Of a stretch of 36,413 nt of DNA, positions 24,452 through 32,899 are shown in pieces. The notes below the pieces were generated by a model. That model was given only the letters and a program-made list of their open reading frames with translations. It was not told the origin of the DNA and searched no databases. The DNA lies in contig DATIFQ010000447.1 of assembly GCA_035455185.1 (NCBI GenBank), forward strand, positions 1-36,413, given 5' to 3'. Origin of the DNA: JAEHDI01 sp035455185 (GTDB lineage Bacteria > Acidobacteriota > Terriglobia > Bryobacterales > Bryobacteraceae). The position numbers and the translations under genes were made by a program. The stretch's first letter is position 1, and each line of letters starts with the position of its first letter.

Positions 24452-26691
24452 GCGCCGAGGGGACAGCACGCTCCGAACGGTTCGGCGGGCCCCCCGTCAG
24501 TGTCGTCATCAACACATACAACCGCGCGGGGCACTTGCGCCGGTGCCTCGACGCTCTTACGAAACAGACCTACCGGAACTTTGAAGTCGTGGTCGTTCAA
24601 GGTCCGTGCACCGATCGGACCGCCGATGTGCTGGCGCACTTCGGCGACGCAATCACAATCGCGGCGACGGAGACGAGAATCCTCGGCGTCTCGCGAAACG
24701 TGGGCATCGCGCACAGCCACGGAGAGCTGATTGCGTTCACTGACGACGACGCCGTTCCGGATCCCGGCTGGCTGGCGAACCTCGTGCCCGCCTTCGATGA
24801 TCCGGAAGTCGGCGCCGCCGGCGGGATGGTGTACCGCATGGGCGATGGCAGCATAGAGTGGCGTAACGGCATTCTCGACCGGGACGGTATGCTCGATCCT
24901 ATTCGGCCGGAGCCCGGCCCGTTTCCAAGGCGCAGGGACGGGAGGCTGAACACCGTTTCGGGTAACTGCTGCATGTTTCGCCGCGAGGCTCTGGAAGAGA
25001 ACGGTGGCTTCGATGAAGCCATCGTTTTCATGTACGACGAAAGCGACATGGTGCAGCGAATGGAGCTCTCGGGTTACAGCGTTATCCACCGGCCGGACGC
25101 TGTCGTGTTTCATGAATCGGCACGCTCCGAGATGCGGGAGAACCGCCTCGATTACAACTGGTTCGTCATCTGCAAGTACCACGCTTACGGAGCACTGAAG
25201 AACGCACGCGCGCCCCACTCGTGGGCCGCGGTACGAATCGCGTGGCGGCTCATAGACCGGCGGATGCTGGTCAATCTGCGCTGGTGGGGGCGGAGACTGA
25301 TCGGCAGCCGTCAGCTGCTCCGGTTCGAGAGCCAATGTCTGCGCGGGATTGCCGCTGGACTATGGAAGGCCTGGAATCGGCCGGCGGCGGTACAAACGCG
25401 TCTGCCGGCGGCGGAGACTTCTCCCATCCGTCCGTTTTGCTACACGCCGGCGCGCCGTTTGCGCGTATGCCTGCTAAGCCAGTCGACACCGGAGCGTTCT
25501 CCCGATGGCATCGCCACATACACGTTCACGCTCGCCAGGGCGCTGTTTGAGCAAGGCTGCGACGTCCATGTGATCAGCCGTGGAGAGGAGGAACGCTCCT
25601 CGCTTTCCGAGGGCATCTGGCGACACGAGGTGACGCCCGAGAATATCTCTGCAAGACTCGGTCTCGGATCCGAATTCCCCGCCACGGCCGAAAACCTTGA
25701 TTACGCGAACGCCGCATGGCGGAAAATCCGCGAACTGGATGAGCGGAACGGTCTCGACCTCGTCGAGGCCTCTTCATGGAACTCTGAAGGACTCATCGCT
25801 GCGCTCGACGGGAGAATCCCCGTTGTGATCCACGTTCATTCATCCCTGCTTCACGTCATGGAGACGCAAGAGTGGGAGGAGAACGCCGACCGGTGGCTGT
25901 GCGCGGAACTCGAGGAGCGGCAGAGCCTGTTGGCCGACGGCGTGGTCACCAGTACCCGGGAGGTTGCGCAGTCCGTATTCAGCCACTACAAACGCCGGCC
26001 GGTTCTCACGGCTGTCATTCCTCTCGGCCTGGAGATCCCCGCTCTTCGCCCGGCGGCGCGAGAGGACAGGATGAAGAAAGTTCTGTTTGTCGGGCGGCTG
26101 GAGCCTAGAAAGGGAATCGGAGTGCTGCTCGAAGCGATTCCGAGGGTGCTCGAGGCCGTTCCCGAAGCGGAATTCGACATCGTCGGCAAGGATGTGATGG
26201 GCGCCAGTTCGCCGGTGACGCGCTGGTGGCAGGCGCATCGCTCGCTGAGACGCCGGGTGCGATTTCACGGGGAGGCGCCGTCGCGGGCGCTGGACACTCT
26301 GTACGAGACATGCGATCTGCTGGTGGCGCCGTCACGGTATGAATCGTTCGGCCTGATCTACGTCGAGGCGATGGCGCGAGGTAAAGCGGTGATCGGGACG
26401 ACGGCGGGCGGAATCCCGGAGGTGGTCCGTGACGCGGAAACGGGTCTGCTCGTGCCGCCGGATGATCCCGAGGCGCTCGCCGCTGCGATCATCCGGCTGC
26501 TCCGCGACGACGAGTACAGGAGGAGCCTTGGGCAAGCAGGGTACGGACGATACCGGGCGGAATTCTCGGCGTGGAAGATGGCTGGGCGGATGCTGGATTT
26601 CTACCGTGAAGTGATCGCTCGAAGAGCGGCTCAAACTCCGAGCGACGCCAACAGATCGGAAAGCCGTTGTTCGGCTGCGTCGGAAGAATAG
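24448..26691 (+). CDS. Bifunctional GT2-GT4 glycosyltransferase
   Basis: From GTG 24448 (overlapping the previous stop as GTGA) the product has 747 residues. Residues about 15-300 form a GT2 domain: SVVINTYNRAGHLRRCLDAL, the DxD-type TDDDA at 98-102, SGNCCMFRREALEENGGFDE, and D198/D200 in YDESDM. Residues about 337-735 form a GT4/GT-B domain: GIATYTFTLARALFEQGCDV, VLFVGRLEPRKGIGVLLEAI, and an intact E-x7-E in YESFGLIYVEAMARG. Two sugars could be added in turn by one chain. The frame stays open upstream to 24013, but those residues coincide with the coiled-coil gene in another frame. The last 20 codons overlap the convergent GT4 gene. Confidence 0.9.
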   Translation: MSAEGTARSERFGGPPVSVVINTYNRAGHLRRCLDALTKQTYRNFEVVVVQGPCTDRTADVLAHFGDAITIAATETRILGVSRNVGIAHSHGELIAFTDDDAVPDPGWLANLVPAFDDPEVGAAGGMVYRMGDGSIEWRNGILDRDGMLDPIRPEPGPFPRRRDGRLNTVSGNCCMFRREALEENGGFDEAIVFMYDESDMVQRMELSGYSVIHRPDAVVFHESARSEMRENRLDYNWFVICKYHAYGALKNARAPHSWAAVRIAWRLIDRRMLVNLRWWGRRLIGSRQLLRFESQCLRGIAAGLWKAWNRPAAVQTRLPAAETSPIRPFCYTPARRLRVCLLSQSTPERSPDGIATYTFTLARALFEQGCDVHVISRGEEERSSLSEGIWRHEVTPENISARLGLGSEFPATAENLDYANAAWRKIRELDERNGLDLVEASSWNSEGLIAALDGRIPVVIHVHSSLLHVMETQEWEENADRWLCAELEERQSLLADGVVTSTREVAQSVFSHYKRRPVLTAVIPLGLEIPALRPAAREDRMKKVLFVGRLEPRKGIGVLLEAIPRVLEAVPEAEFDIVGKDVMGASSPVTRWWQAHRSLRRRVRFHGEAPSRALDTLYETCDLLVAPSRYESFGLIYVEAMARGKAVIGTTAGGIPEVVRDAETGLLVPPDDPEALAAAIIRLLRDDEYRRSLGQAGYGRYRAEFSAWKMAGRMLDFYREVIARRAAQTPSDANRSESRCSAASEE

Positions 26692-27704
26692 TACGCGGCC
26701 GCTTCGCGCTGGGCGCGCAGGATTCTTTCTTTCCAGACAGGATCGGACACGACCACACCGATCGCCTCCGCCATCTCCGGATGGTTTTTCTCTGAAAACA
26801 GGATCCCAGCCCCGCGCACCGTCTCGGGCACTGCGCAGGAGGCGTACGCGAAGACCGGCACGTCGAAGAGCATTGCTTCGATCAGCGGCACGCAGAATCC
26901 CTCGTGCTCGCTCATCGCTAAGAAGGCGTCGGCCAGACGGTAGTACGCGTTGAGCGCCGCCTGGCTAACCCGGCCGGTGAATACTACGCTGCCGTCGAGG
27001 CCGAGCCGTGTCACCAGCTGCTGGAGGCGCATAAGGTAGTACTCTGTGCTGGTGGCGCTCCCGGCGATGAAGAGCCTGCTCCTGGGTTCGATCCGGTTAC
27101 AGAAAGAGTGAAACGCCAGAACGCAATCTTCGATGCACTTGTTCGGGGCGATACGCCCGACCACGAGCAGGTTCACGAGCCCGTCGCCGCGGTAGCGCCT
27201 CAAGACAGACTCGTCCGGCGGAACATCGTGAAGCCGGTGCGTCAACACGTAGGGAAACACTCGGACGTTCAGGAATCCGGCATCGGTCAGATCCCGCGCG
27301 TTGTATTCCGAGTCGGCAAGCGCAAGTTCCACGCTGCTTCGGTAGCGCGGTAGCCCATCCCGGGCCGCCAGCACGCGATCCCGCAACTCCCCTGGCATGC
27401 CCTCGAAAAAAGTCGGTGGCGTAACGTTGTGATAGAGCAGAACCTTTCGCGAAGGCGCGGCGAAGACCTGGTCGAAGAGATTCGAGAAGACCGAATAGTG
27501 AACGATGAGGATGTTGGCTTCGCAACCGTGGTACTCACTCCACGGTTGGACGTAAACGCCGGCTGTCCGGGATGGGACCTCAGAGTAAATCGCCGAGGAG
27601 AGACGGCGGGCGCGGAGCATCGCCCTGAGAGTGACGATTTCGTTGCCGACAGCGTCTCCCTCGTAGACCGCCGTGTTGAATTGATCAACGGCAGTGTGGC
27701 TCAC
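26631..27704 (-). CDS. GT4 family glycosyltransferase
   Basis: A 357-residue GT-B enzyme. The C-terminal domain carries LLVVGRIAPNKCIEDCVLAF, an E-x7-E in EHEGFCVPLIEAM, and a YYRLADAFLAMSEHEG loop typical of GT4. The N-terminal half (LLYHNVTPPTFFEG, LALADSEYNARDLTDAGFLN) is the acceptor-binding domain. The start is GTG 27702-27704, sharing GTGA with the stop of the coiled-coil gene upstream, which implies translational coupling. Its 3' end overlaps the convergent GT2-GT4 gene by 61 bases. The sugar and acceptor are unknown. Confidence 0.9.
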   Translation of the reverse strand: MSHTAVDQFNTAVYEGDAVGNEIVTLRAMLRARRLSSAIYSEVPSRTAGVYVQPWSEYHGCEANILIVHYSVFSNLFDQVFAAPSRKVLLYHNVTPPTFFEGMPGELRDRVLAARDGLPRYRSSVELALADSEYNARDLTDAGFLNVRVFPYVLTHRLHDVPPDESVLRRYRGDGLVNLLVVGRIAPNKCIEDCVLAFHSFCNRIEPRSRLFIAGSATSTEYYLMRLQQLVTRLGLDGSVVFTGRVSQAALNAYYRLADAFLAMSEHEGFCVPLIEAMLFDVPVFAYASCAVPETVRGAGILFSEKNHPEMAEAIGVVVSDPVWKERILRAQREAAAYYSSDAAEQRLSDLLASLGV

Positions 27705-28156
27705 GCCCCGCGATCCTCCGGCTTCGTTCGTGAAAGCCTTTCCTCGAGGAGGGAGATGCGTGCCTCGATCTCGGAAATCCGCCCGAGAGCTTCGAGGCGC
27801 AGTTCCACCTGCTTCTCATGAAGGGCGAGCATCATGTGATACGCGGCGCGCCAGGCCTGGTCCCGCCGGGAAATCGCCCGCACCAGCCACCACAGGACGC
27901 GGTACTCAAGATCGATCAGAAAACGGCCCAAGCGGCCGCGAAGCGTAGGGGGCTCGGGGGGGTATACGCCTCCGGTTTGCTCAATCTCCGCCACAAGCTG
28001 ACCGAAACCATACGGATCCATCCCAGGCTCCGAGCGGAACGTCGCAGCCAGCCAGCCGTAGTCAATAGCCGAGCCTTGGAAAGGCCGCCGCTCCAAACGC
28101 CGGCGGGCGACCTCTCTCAGTTCCGCACCGAGTTGTTCCGGAGCCGGAGTACCCAT
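27701..28156 (-). CDS. Coiled-coil protein of a glycan locus, resembles the N-terminal region of sugar-modifying enzymes
   Basis: A 151-residue protein with no catalytic motif. Residues 1-75 are globular or mixed (IDYGWLAATFRSEPG). Around 76-100 is RGRLGRFLIDLEYRVLWWLV, an amphipathic segment likely to touch the membrane. Residues 110-145 form a heptad helix (EALGRISEIEARISLLEERL). The 'G-hydrophobic-Arg-LW' plus coiled-coil layout is common before methyltransferase or glycosyltransferase domains in O-antigen and capsule loci, but here the catalytic part is missing and a GT4 gene follows with a 4-base overlap. It may be a scaffold that anchors the GT4 partner. It resembles the protein at 24041-24451 in layout, although similarity in sequence is weak. 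Confidence 0.72.
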   Translation of the reverse strand: MGTPAPEQLGAELREVARRRLERRPFQGSAIDYGWLAATFRSEPGMDPYGFGQLVAEIEQTGGVYPPEPPTLRGRLGRFLIDLEYRVLWWLVRAISRRDQAWRAAYHMMLALHEKQVELRLEALGRISEIEARISLLEERLSRTKPEDRGA

Positions 28157-28186
28157 GATTCGCCAATCCTAACAGAAGGAATACGG

Positions 28187-29317
28187 TCAGCGGGAAGCAG
28201 AGGCCTGTCCGCACACTCGCTCAAAGAACCGCCAGGATGCGGCAGCGCAATGTTCCCACCGGTAGCGCTGTGCAAGCCTGAGGCCGTGGGAGGAGAGCTG
28301 AGTTCGCAGGCTCTCGGAGAGCAGCAGCGTCTCGATCGCCCGCGCGATCTCCGCAGTGCTCTTTGGATCAGCGAGCAACCCCGCCTCTCCGGCAACTTCC
28401 GGCATTGACGAAACGTTCGAGGTCACAACAGGCGCTCCGGCAGCCATGGCCTGACCCACCGGTAGTCCGAATCCCTCGTAAAGGGAAGGATAGACGAAGA
28501 GGGAGGCCCCGCGTGTCAGGCCAGGTAGATCTTCCTCCGGCACATAGCCGAGATACCGCACGGTCGAGGACGGGGATTGCAGCCGCGCCATTGTCGACGG
28601 TTCGGCCCATCCAACGGGTCCGGCGAGAACGAGATCGAATTCGGAGCGCAGGCCCGGGGAAAGGGTCGCCCAGGCGTCGAGGAGCCGGTCGACGTTCTTC
28701 CGCGGCTCGATTGTGCCAACGAAGAGCGCGTAAGGCCGGCCAAGGCTGTACTTCGCCGCCGCAAGGCCGGCCGATACGGGCGTTGTCCGGAAAAAAGCGT
28801 CCGCGACGCCCGGATAGATGACCTCGATCTTTTCCGGCGGCAAGCCGAGAATCCGGACCGCGTCCCGGCGTGTGCTCTCCGAGATGGCGATCAGACCGTC
28901 TGCCCGGCAAAGCACCCGTTGGGCAAACCGATGGGCCGCGCTGACATTGGCTAGCGAGTGGGTTTCCGGGACGAGCCAGCAGGTCATGTCGTACAAGGTC
29001 CCGGTGAGCCGGCCGCGGCGGGGTGGATTCCAAAGCTGTTGAGACGCGTGGAACACGTCGGACTTCGGCCCGAGCCAATCGAGCCACGACACCGGAGAGT
29101 AGTTGTTGGCATGAAGCAACGCCAACCTGCCGAGCGTGGGCAGCCGGCCAAGCACGGAACGCTCGTGGGAGTAGCTGACCAGCGGACCCAGGGACGGGAA
29201 CGTCACTACTCGACCGTCCCCAGCCACACGGCGCAGGGACACAATCCAGTTGAATAGGTATGTCTTGACGCCGGCGCTCCGCAACAGGAGCGGAATGGCA
29301 TCGATAGCGACACGCAT
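28187..29317 (-). CDS. GT4 family glycosyltransferase (mannosyltransferase-like)
   Basis: A 376-residue GT-B enzyme. It begins MRVAIDAIPLLLRSAGVKTY, a donor-family signature of bacterial GT4 mannosyl/glycosyltransferases. ALFVGTIEPRKNVDRLLDAW and ASLFVYPSLYEGFGLPVGQA follow. The usual E-x7-E motif is changed: the first Glu is kept in YEGFGLP, but the second position is Gln (GQAM instead of xEAM). This may alter or preserve activity; it is worth noting because the two other GT4 domains in the locus have both Glu. It sits 9 bases after the ArnT-like gene and 30 bases before the coiled-coil gene in the same operon. Confidence 0.9.
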   Translation of the reverse strand: MRVAIDAIPLLLRSAGVKTYLFNWIVSLRRVAGDGRVVTFPSLGPLVSYSHERSVLGRLPTLGRLALLHANNYSPVSWLDWLGPKSDVFHASQQLWNPPRRGRLTGTLYDMTCWLVPETHSLANVSAAHRFAQRVLCRADGLIAISESTRRDAVRILGLPPEKIEVIYPGVADAFFRTTPVSAGLAAAKYSLGRPYALFVGTIEPRKNVDRLLDAWATLSPGLRSEFDLVLAGPVGWAEPSTMARLQSPSSTVRYLGYVPEEDLPGLTRGASLFVYPSLYEGFGLPVGQAMAAGAPVVTSNVSSMPEVAGEAGLLADPKSTAEIARAIETLLLSESLRTQLSSHGLRLAQRYRWEHCAAASWRFFERVCGQASASR

Positions 29318-29326
29318 GACTGAACC

Positions 29327-31162
29327 TCATTGTAGAAGTTCGGAACTCAGCATGGGCTGGTTCGTCAGAAGAAGCTTACCCCCGCTCTCTGCGACCCTGT
29401 GAAGGCCATCGCGACCGGCGAGTCTTTCGATTCTGGGCAGCGCCGTCCGGCCGGCCACCAGGTAGTACCGCTCATTCCGGGCCCAGAGGTCACGGAAACG
29501 CTCGTCGTCGATGAACACATCCGGGGCGCTGGGCGCGTTGGAGCCGTACTCGAGATTTGTCACACGTCCGTTGAGCAGCAGCGCGGTGCGTCCCGCATAG
29601 AAGAGCACCGAGGAGAACGCGTAGTACTGGTCGTCGACGATGAGCATGCCTTGCGGAGCGCGCCGGAGGGCTTCGGCAAGCGGTTTCGACGAGAGGTACG
29701 GGTCGAAGGTCACCATTGCGATCCGGGCCGCGTGAGCGAACAGCGCCATCATGAGCGCCAGCCCAAGGAACGCCCGCCTGCCGCTCCAGCGCCAGGAGCA
29801 AACCGCTCCGAGGAGCAGCGCAATGCCCGCCACCACCAGCGGCAAACGGAGGTACGCGAACGAACGGATAGTCAGGTCGCCCATGTGTCCGAGCGACAGT
29901 GTGTAGACCTCGTAAACGTTCTCGCTCCGCGCCAAGGCGTTTGAAATGTCCCCGGGAGTGGGCATGCCGCGAACAAGATACAGCACCACAGAGATCACCG
30001 CGGCTGCCGCCGCGGTGACGGCGGCGACCGCACGCAGTCCCCAACGGACCCACGCGCCTCCGGCCGCCATCGCCGAACCGAGCAACAGGGCGAACGCCGG
30101 GTAAGTCGGCATCGAGTAATACTCCTGGGTTGTCGAAAAGGTGAAGAAGGCCAGGATAAATCCGATCCAGCACAGGGCAAGGAAACGTGTATGGCCCGCG
30201 CGGTCAGCCGTTTTGTAGCTTAGCCGGAACGTCGCCGGAAGAAACGCGCTCCAGGGGAACAGCCAAACCAAGTGCAGCAACCAGAAGAGGTGACGCGGCA
30301 CGGTATTGTAGTCCCTCGGATATCGCATGTTCAGAAACCGGAACACGTGCTCGTTCAGAAAGTAGAGCCAGAAGAAGCCGTGCCAGACACCCGGGCCGCT
30401 CTTCATCGTGAGATCGAAGTACGGAGGGTTTCTGAGAATCGCCAGGATGTGCCACGGAGCGGCGATCAACAGGATCACGGCAAGTCCGGAAAGCGGCCGC
30501 AAGCGCTGCCACGTGCGTTTTGCGAACAACTGCCGCGTGAGCAGGAGATAGAGCCCACCGGCGCCGAGCGGAAACACGATCGCGATGAGACCCTTGAGCA
30601 GGAGGCCCGCTCCAATGCTCGCCGCGAGCAACAGCGCCCACGCCCGGGGGCGCGGCTCGTCTTCGTCCAGAGCGCATAATAGGCTCCACATCGACACGCA
30701 GACGGCGAGCGTGACGAGGACGTCGGAGATCAGAATTCGCGTGAATAGGAACAGGCCGGTACAAGCCGACAGGCACAGACCCGTGTAGAGTCCCGCCGTT
30801 GCGCCAAACGCCCACACACCGAATCGATAGGCCACCCAGCACAACAGCACCGTGCCGAGCGCGAGAGGAAGCCGCGCCGCCCAGTCATGCACGCCGAACA
30901 CCATATAGGAAACCGCGATCATCCAGTACTTGAGCGGCGGTTTCTCAAGGTAGACCACACCATTCAACCGTGCGGTGACCCAGTCGCCCGACTCGAGCAT
31001 GTTCCGCGCGATCTGGGCCTGAACCGCGTCCACGTCGTCCATCAACGACGGCGGGCTGGGGATGCAGCCCAGGAAAATGACGGCGGCGATGGCAAGAATG
31101 ATCAAATCACCCGCGCCGAGCAGCCGTCGGTCAGGAAGCGATGAGCCGGCTGACGGTTTCAA
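29327..31162 (-). CDS. ArnT-like membrane glycosyltransferase (GT-C, PMT/GT83 type)
   Basis: A 611-residue polytopic protein with about 11-13 helices. The catalytic-loop motif MDDVDAVQAQIARNMLESGD starts at residue 41; the acidic residues D42, D43 and D45 lie in the first periplasmic loop as in GT-C enzymes. YLEKPPLKYW (71-80) matches the KPPLxYW pattern of ArnT. The soluble C-terminal domain (about 480-611) contains YYAFSSVLFYAGRTALLLNG. ArnT moves a sugar from undecaprenyl phosphate to lipid A on the periplasmic side. The acceptor here is unknown. The 5' end overlaps the NodB-type deacetylase gene by 32 bases. Confidence 0.88.
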   Translation of the reverse strand: MKPSAGSSLPDRRLLGAGDLIILAIAAVIFLGCIPSPPSLMDDVDAVQAQIARNMLESGDWVTARLNGVVYLEKPPLKYWMIAVSYMVFGVHDWAARLPLALGTVLLCWVAYRFGVWAFGATAGLYTGLCLSACTGLFLFTRILISDVLVTLAVCVSMWSLLCALDEDEPRPRAWALLLAASIGAGLLLKGLIAIVFPLGAGGLYLLLTRQLFAKRTWQRLRPLSGLAVILLIAAPWHILAILRNPPYFDLTMKSGPGVWHGFFWLYFLNEHVFRFLNMRYPRDYNTVPRHLFWLLHLVWLFPWSAFLPATFRLSYKTADRAGHTRFLALCWIGFILAFFTFSTTQEYYSMPTYPAFALLLGSAMAAGGAWVRWGLRAVAAVTAAAAAVISVVLYLVRGMPTPGDISNALARSENVYEVYTLSLGHMGDLTIRSFAYLRLPLVVAGIALLLGAVCSWRWSGRRAFLGLALMMALFAHAARIAMVTFDPYLSSKPLAEALRRAPQGMLIVDDQYYAFSSVLFYAGRTALLLNGRVTNLEYGSNAPSAPDVFIDDERFRDLWARNERYYLVAGRTALPRIERLAGRDGLHRVAESGGKLLLTNQPMLSSELLQ

Positions 31163-31763
31163 AACGGAATCCTTGGTCTTTCAGTTCCGGAAGGAGGCGG
31201 CGGACGGCTTCGATGGTGTTCTCGATATCCGGTTCGGCTTCGACGTCGCGGCCGTCGTGCAGGCAGAGGATGGCTCCGTTTGCGACGCCGCGTCGCAAAC
31301 AGCGGAGCACTTGATCGGCAGGGTACTTCCAGTCCCGGCCGATCTTCGTCCACATTACGCCGAGCAACCCTAATTCCTGGAGGACCCCGCGCAGGCCGAA
31401 CCAGCGAACGCCGTAGGGCGGACGGAACAGCACCGGCGTCTGTCCGGTGGCTTCGGCAATCGACTCCTGCGCCCGCCTCAATTCGTCACGCAGGAACCTC
31501 CTCGACCGCAGCGCGAGCAGCCGGTGCGAATCGGTGTGATTGCCGATCTCATGGCCGGCTTCAGCGGTGGCGCGGGCGATGTCCTTGTGTCTCCGTGTGT
31601 GCATCCCGCACTGGAAAAATGTTGCGTGGGCATCGTGATGGGCCAGCACTTCGAGCAGGCGAGACGTGGAACCGCTCGGGCCGTCGTCGAAGGTGAGCGC
31701 GATCGAGCGCTTCTCACGAGGGCCACGATAGATCCAGCCACCGAACGGATCGAGCATCATCAT
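31131..31763 (-). CDS. NodB-type polysaccharide deacetylase without signal peptide
   Basis: A 210-residue carbohydrate esterase 4 fold. The motifs are TFDDGPSG (D26, D27), the metal His pair in HTDSH (H76, H80), RPPYG (R114 on) and LHDG (H169, D170). There is no signal peptide or membrane anchor, so the enzyme is probably cytoplasmic, unlike PgdA peptidoglycan deacetylases. That fits removal of an acyl group from a cytoplasmic-face lipid-linked sugar, as ArnD (same fold) does in the arn pathway and HpnK (another fold) does after HpnI. Several ATGs overlap at 31757-31763; the first gives MMMLDPFGGWIYRG. It lies 5 bases after the HpnI-like gene. Confidence 0.9.
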   Translation of the reverse strand: MMMLDPFGGWIYRGPREKRSIALTFDDGPSGSTSRLLEVLAHHDAHATFFQCGMHTRRHKDIARATAEAGHEIGNHTDSHRLLALRSRRFLRDELRRAQESIAEATGQTPVLFRPPYGVRWFGLRGVLQELGLLGVMWTKIGRDWKYPADQVLRCLRRGVANGAILCLHDGRDVEAEPDIENTIEAVRRLLPELKDQGFRFETVSRLIAS

Positions 31764-31768
31764 TCATT

Positions 31769-32896
31769 CTAACGGACGAGCTCGAAACGCCCGTCGGGCC
31801 GCAGGTAGTAGCGGCGGCCGCGCCAGAGGATTGTGTTGCCGACAAACCCTCCAAGCCAGACGACGAAGCTGTAGATGTCCTGAAGTGGCACGCTCCACCA
31901 CATTCTGAGAGTGAGGCGATCCCGCAGAACCCATCCCGCGGTGGCGAATGCGGCGGCCACACGGAAGACCGCCGTGACCGGGAGAAGCAGCCACAAGTCC
32001 GGGCGCAGAGTGCAGATCAACAGCGCGAGCGGAAGAGGATTGGTGAATACTTGCCCAAGGTATCCCTTGGGCCGCGAACGACGGGTGCTTCGCGCCCATC
32101 GCAGCCGATGCCGCCAGTTCTCCACGAAACCCGTGGCGCCGATGTGGTGCTCGATCACATACGAAGAGAGCAGCACCACGTAACCGGACGCGGCGACCCG
32201 GTTGCCCATGACGAAGTCTTCCGCGAGGTAGTCCATCAGGCTGTTCCACCCACCGATGCCATCGAGCGCCTGCCGCCGGACTGCGATCGTCGGCCCGAGC
32301 GCGAACTTCATGCCCTCCATCATGCGGGCTGTCAGCACGCCGCCGAGAAACTCGGTATTCATGCCGACGGCTTCCAGCGCGGACCAGAAACTCTGTCCAG
32401 GCACCGCGCGGTACGGACAGGTGGCCAGACCGACGGCGGGGTCGTCGAACTCGGCTGCGATCGTTCGGAGCAGGCGCGCGGTCACGCGGATATCGCTGTC
32501 GCTCATCACGACCAGATCGTGCCGCGCGGCCGCCCACATCATCGACAGGCTCCAGACCTTGGCGTTTGCGTAGGGAGGTTCGCCGGTCACGATGAGCCGT
32601 GCCGCAACCGACGGGAACTCCCGCCGGAGTCGTTCTACGATGGCAGCCGCGGGATCGTCCGCCTCGCGGACGGCGAAGAGAAGCTCATAGTCGGGGTAGT
32701 CCTGAAGGAAAAATGTGCGGAGATTTTCTTCGAGGCCGAGATCGGCGCCGGAGAGCGGCTTCAGCACGCTGATCGGCGGCATGCGGGTAGCTGCCGGAGG
32801 CCGGACAGCCAGATACCGCCGGGCGGCGATCACGGTGAGCACGCAGTAAACGAGCGAGCCAGCCAGCACCAGCGCCAGGGCCGCCGCGACAAGCAT
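31769..32896 (-). CDS. hpnI: HpnI/ceramide glucosyltransferase-like GT (GT21 type)
   Basis: A 375-residue membrane-bound GT. One N-terminal helix (about 2-24) is followed by VLKPLSGADLGLEENLRTFF and QDYPDYELLFAVREADDPA, the HpnI/UGCG signature. The catalytic carboxylates are MSDSDIRV (D133, D135) and EDF (D227), and the (Q/R/H)xxRW motif is RHRLRW (262-267). The C-terminus has two or three helices. HpnI adds GlcNAc to bacteriohopanetetrol; ceramide glucosyltransferases use sphingolipid. Which lipid is used here cannot be told, and no hopanoid genes are seen in the window. The symbol is by family resemblance only. Confidence 0.85.
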   Translation of the reverse strand: MLVAAALALVLAGSLVYCVLTVIAARRYLAVRPPAATRMPPISVLKPLSGADLGLEENLRTFFLQDYPDYELLFAVREADDPAAAIVERLRREFPSVAARLIVTGEPPYANAKVWSLSMMWAAARHDLVVMSDSDIRVTARLLRTIAAEFDDPAVGLATCPYRAVPGQSFWSALEAVGMNTEFLGGVLTARMMEGMKFALGPTIAVRRQALDGIGGWNSLMDYLAEDFVMGNRVAASGYVVLLSSYVIEHHIGATGFVENWRHRLRWARSTRRSRPKGYLGQVFTNPLPLALLICTLRPDLWLLLPVTAVFRVAAAFATAGWVLRDRLTLRMWWSVPLQDIYSFVVWLGGFVGNTILWRGRRYYLRPDGRFELVR

Positions 32897-32899
32897 GAT

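Noticed and set aside
24223..25335. 370-codon minus-strand open frame
   Set aside because: Antisense to the coiled-coil and GT2-GT4 genes, whose motifs are clear.
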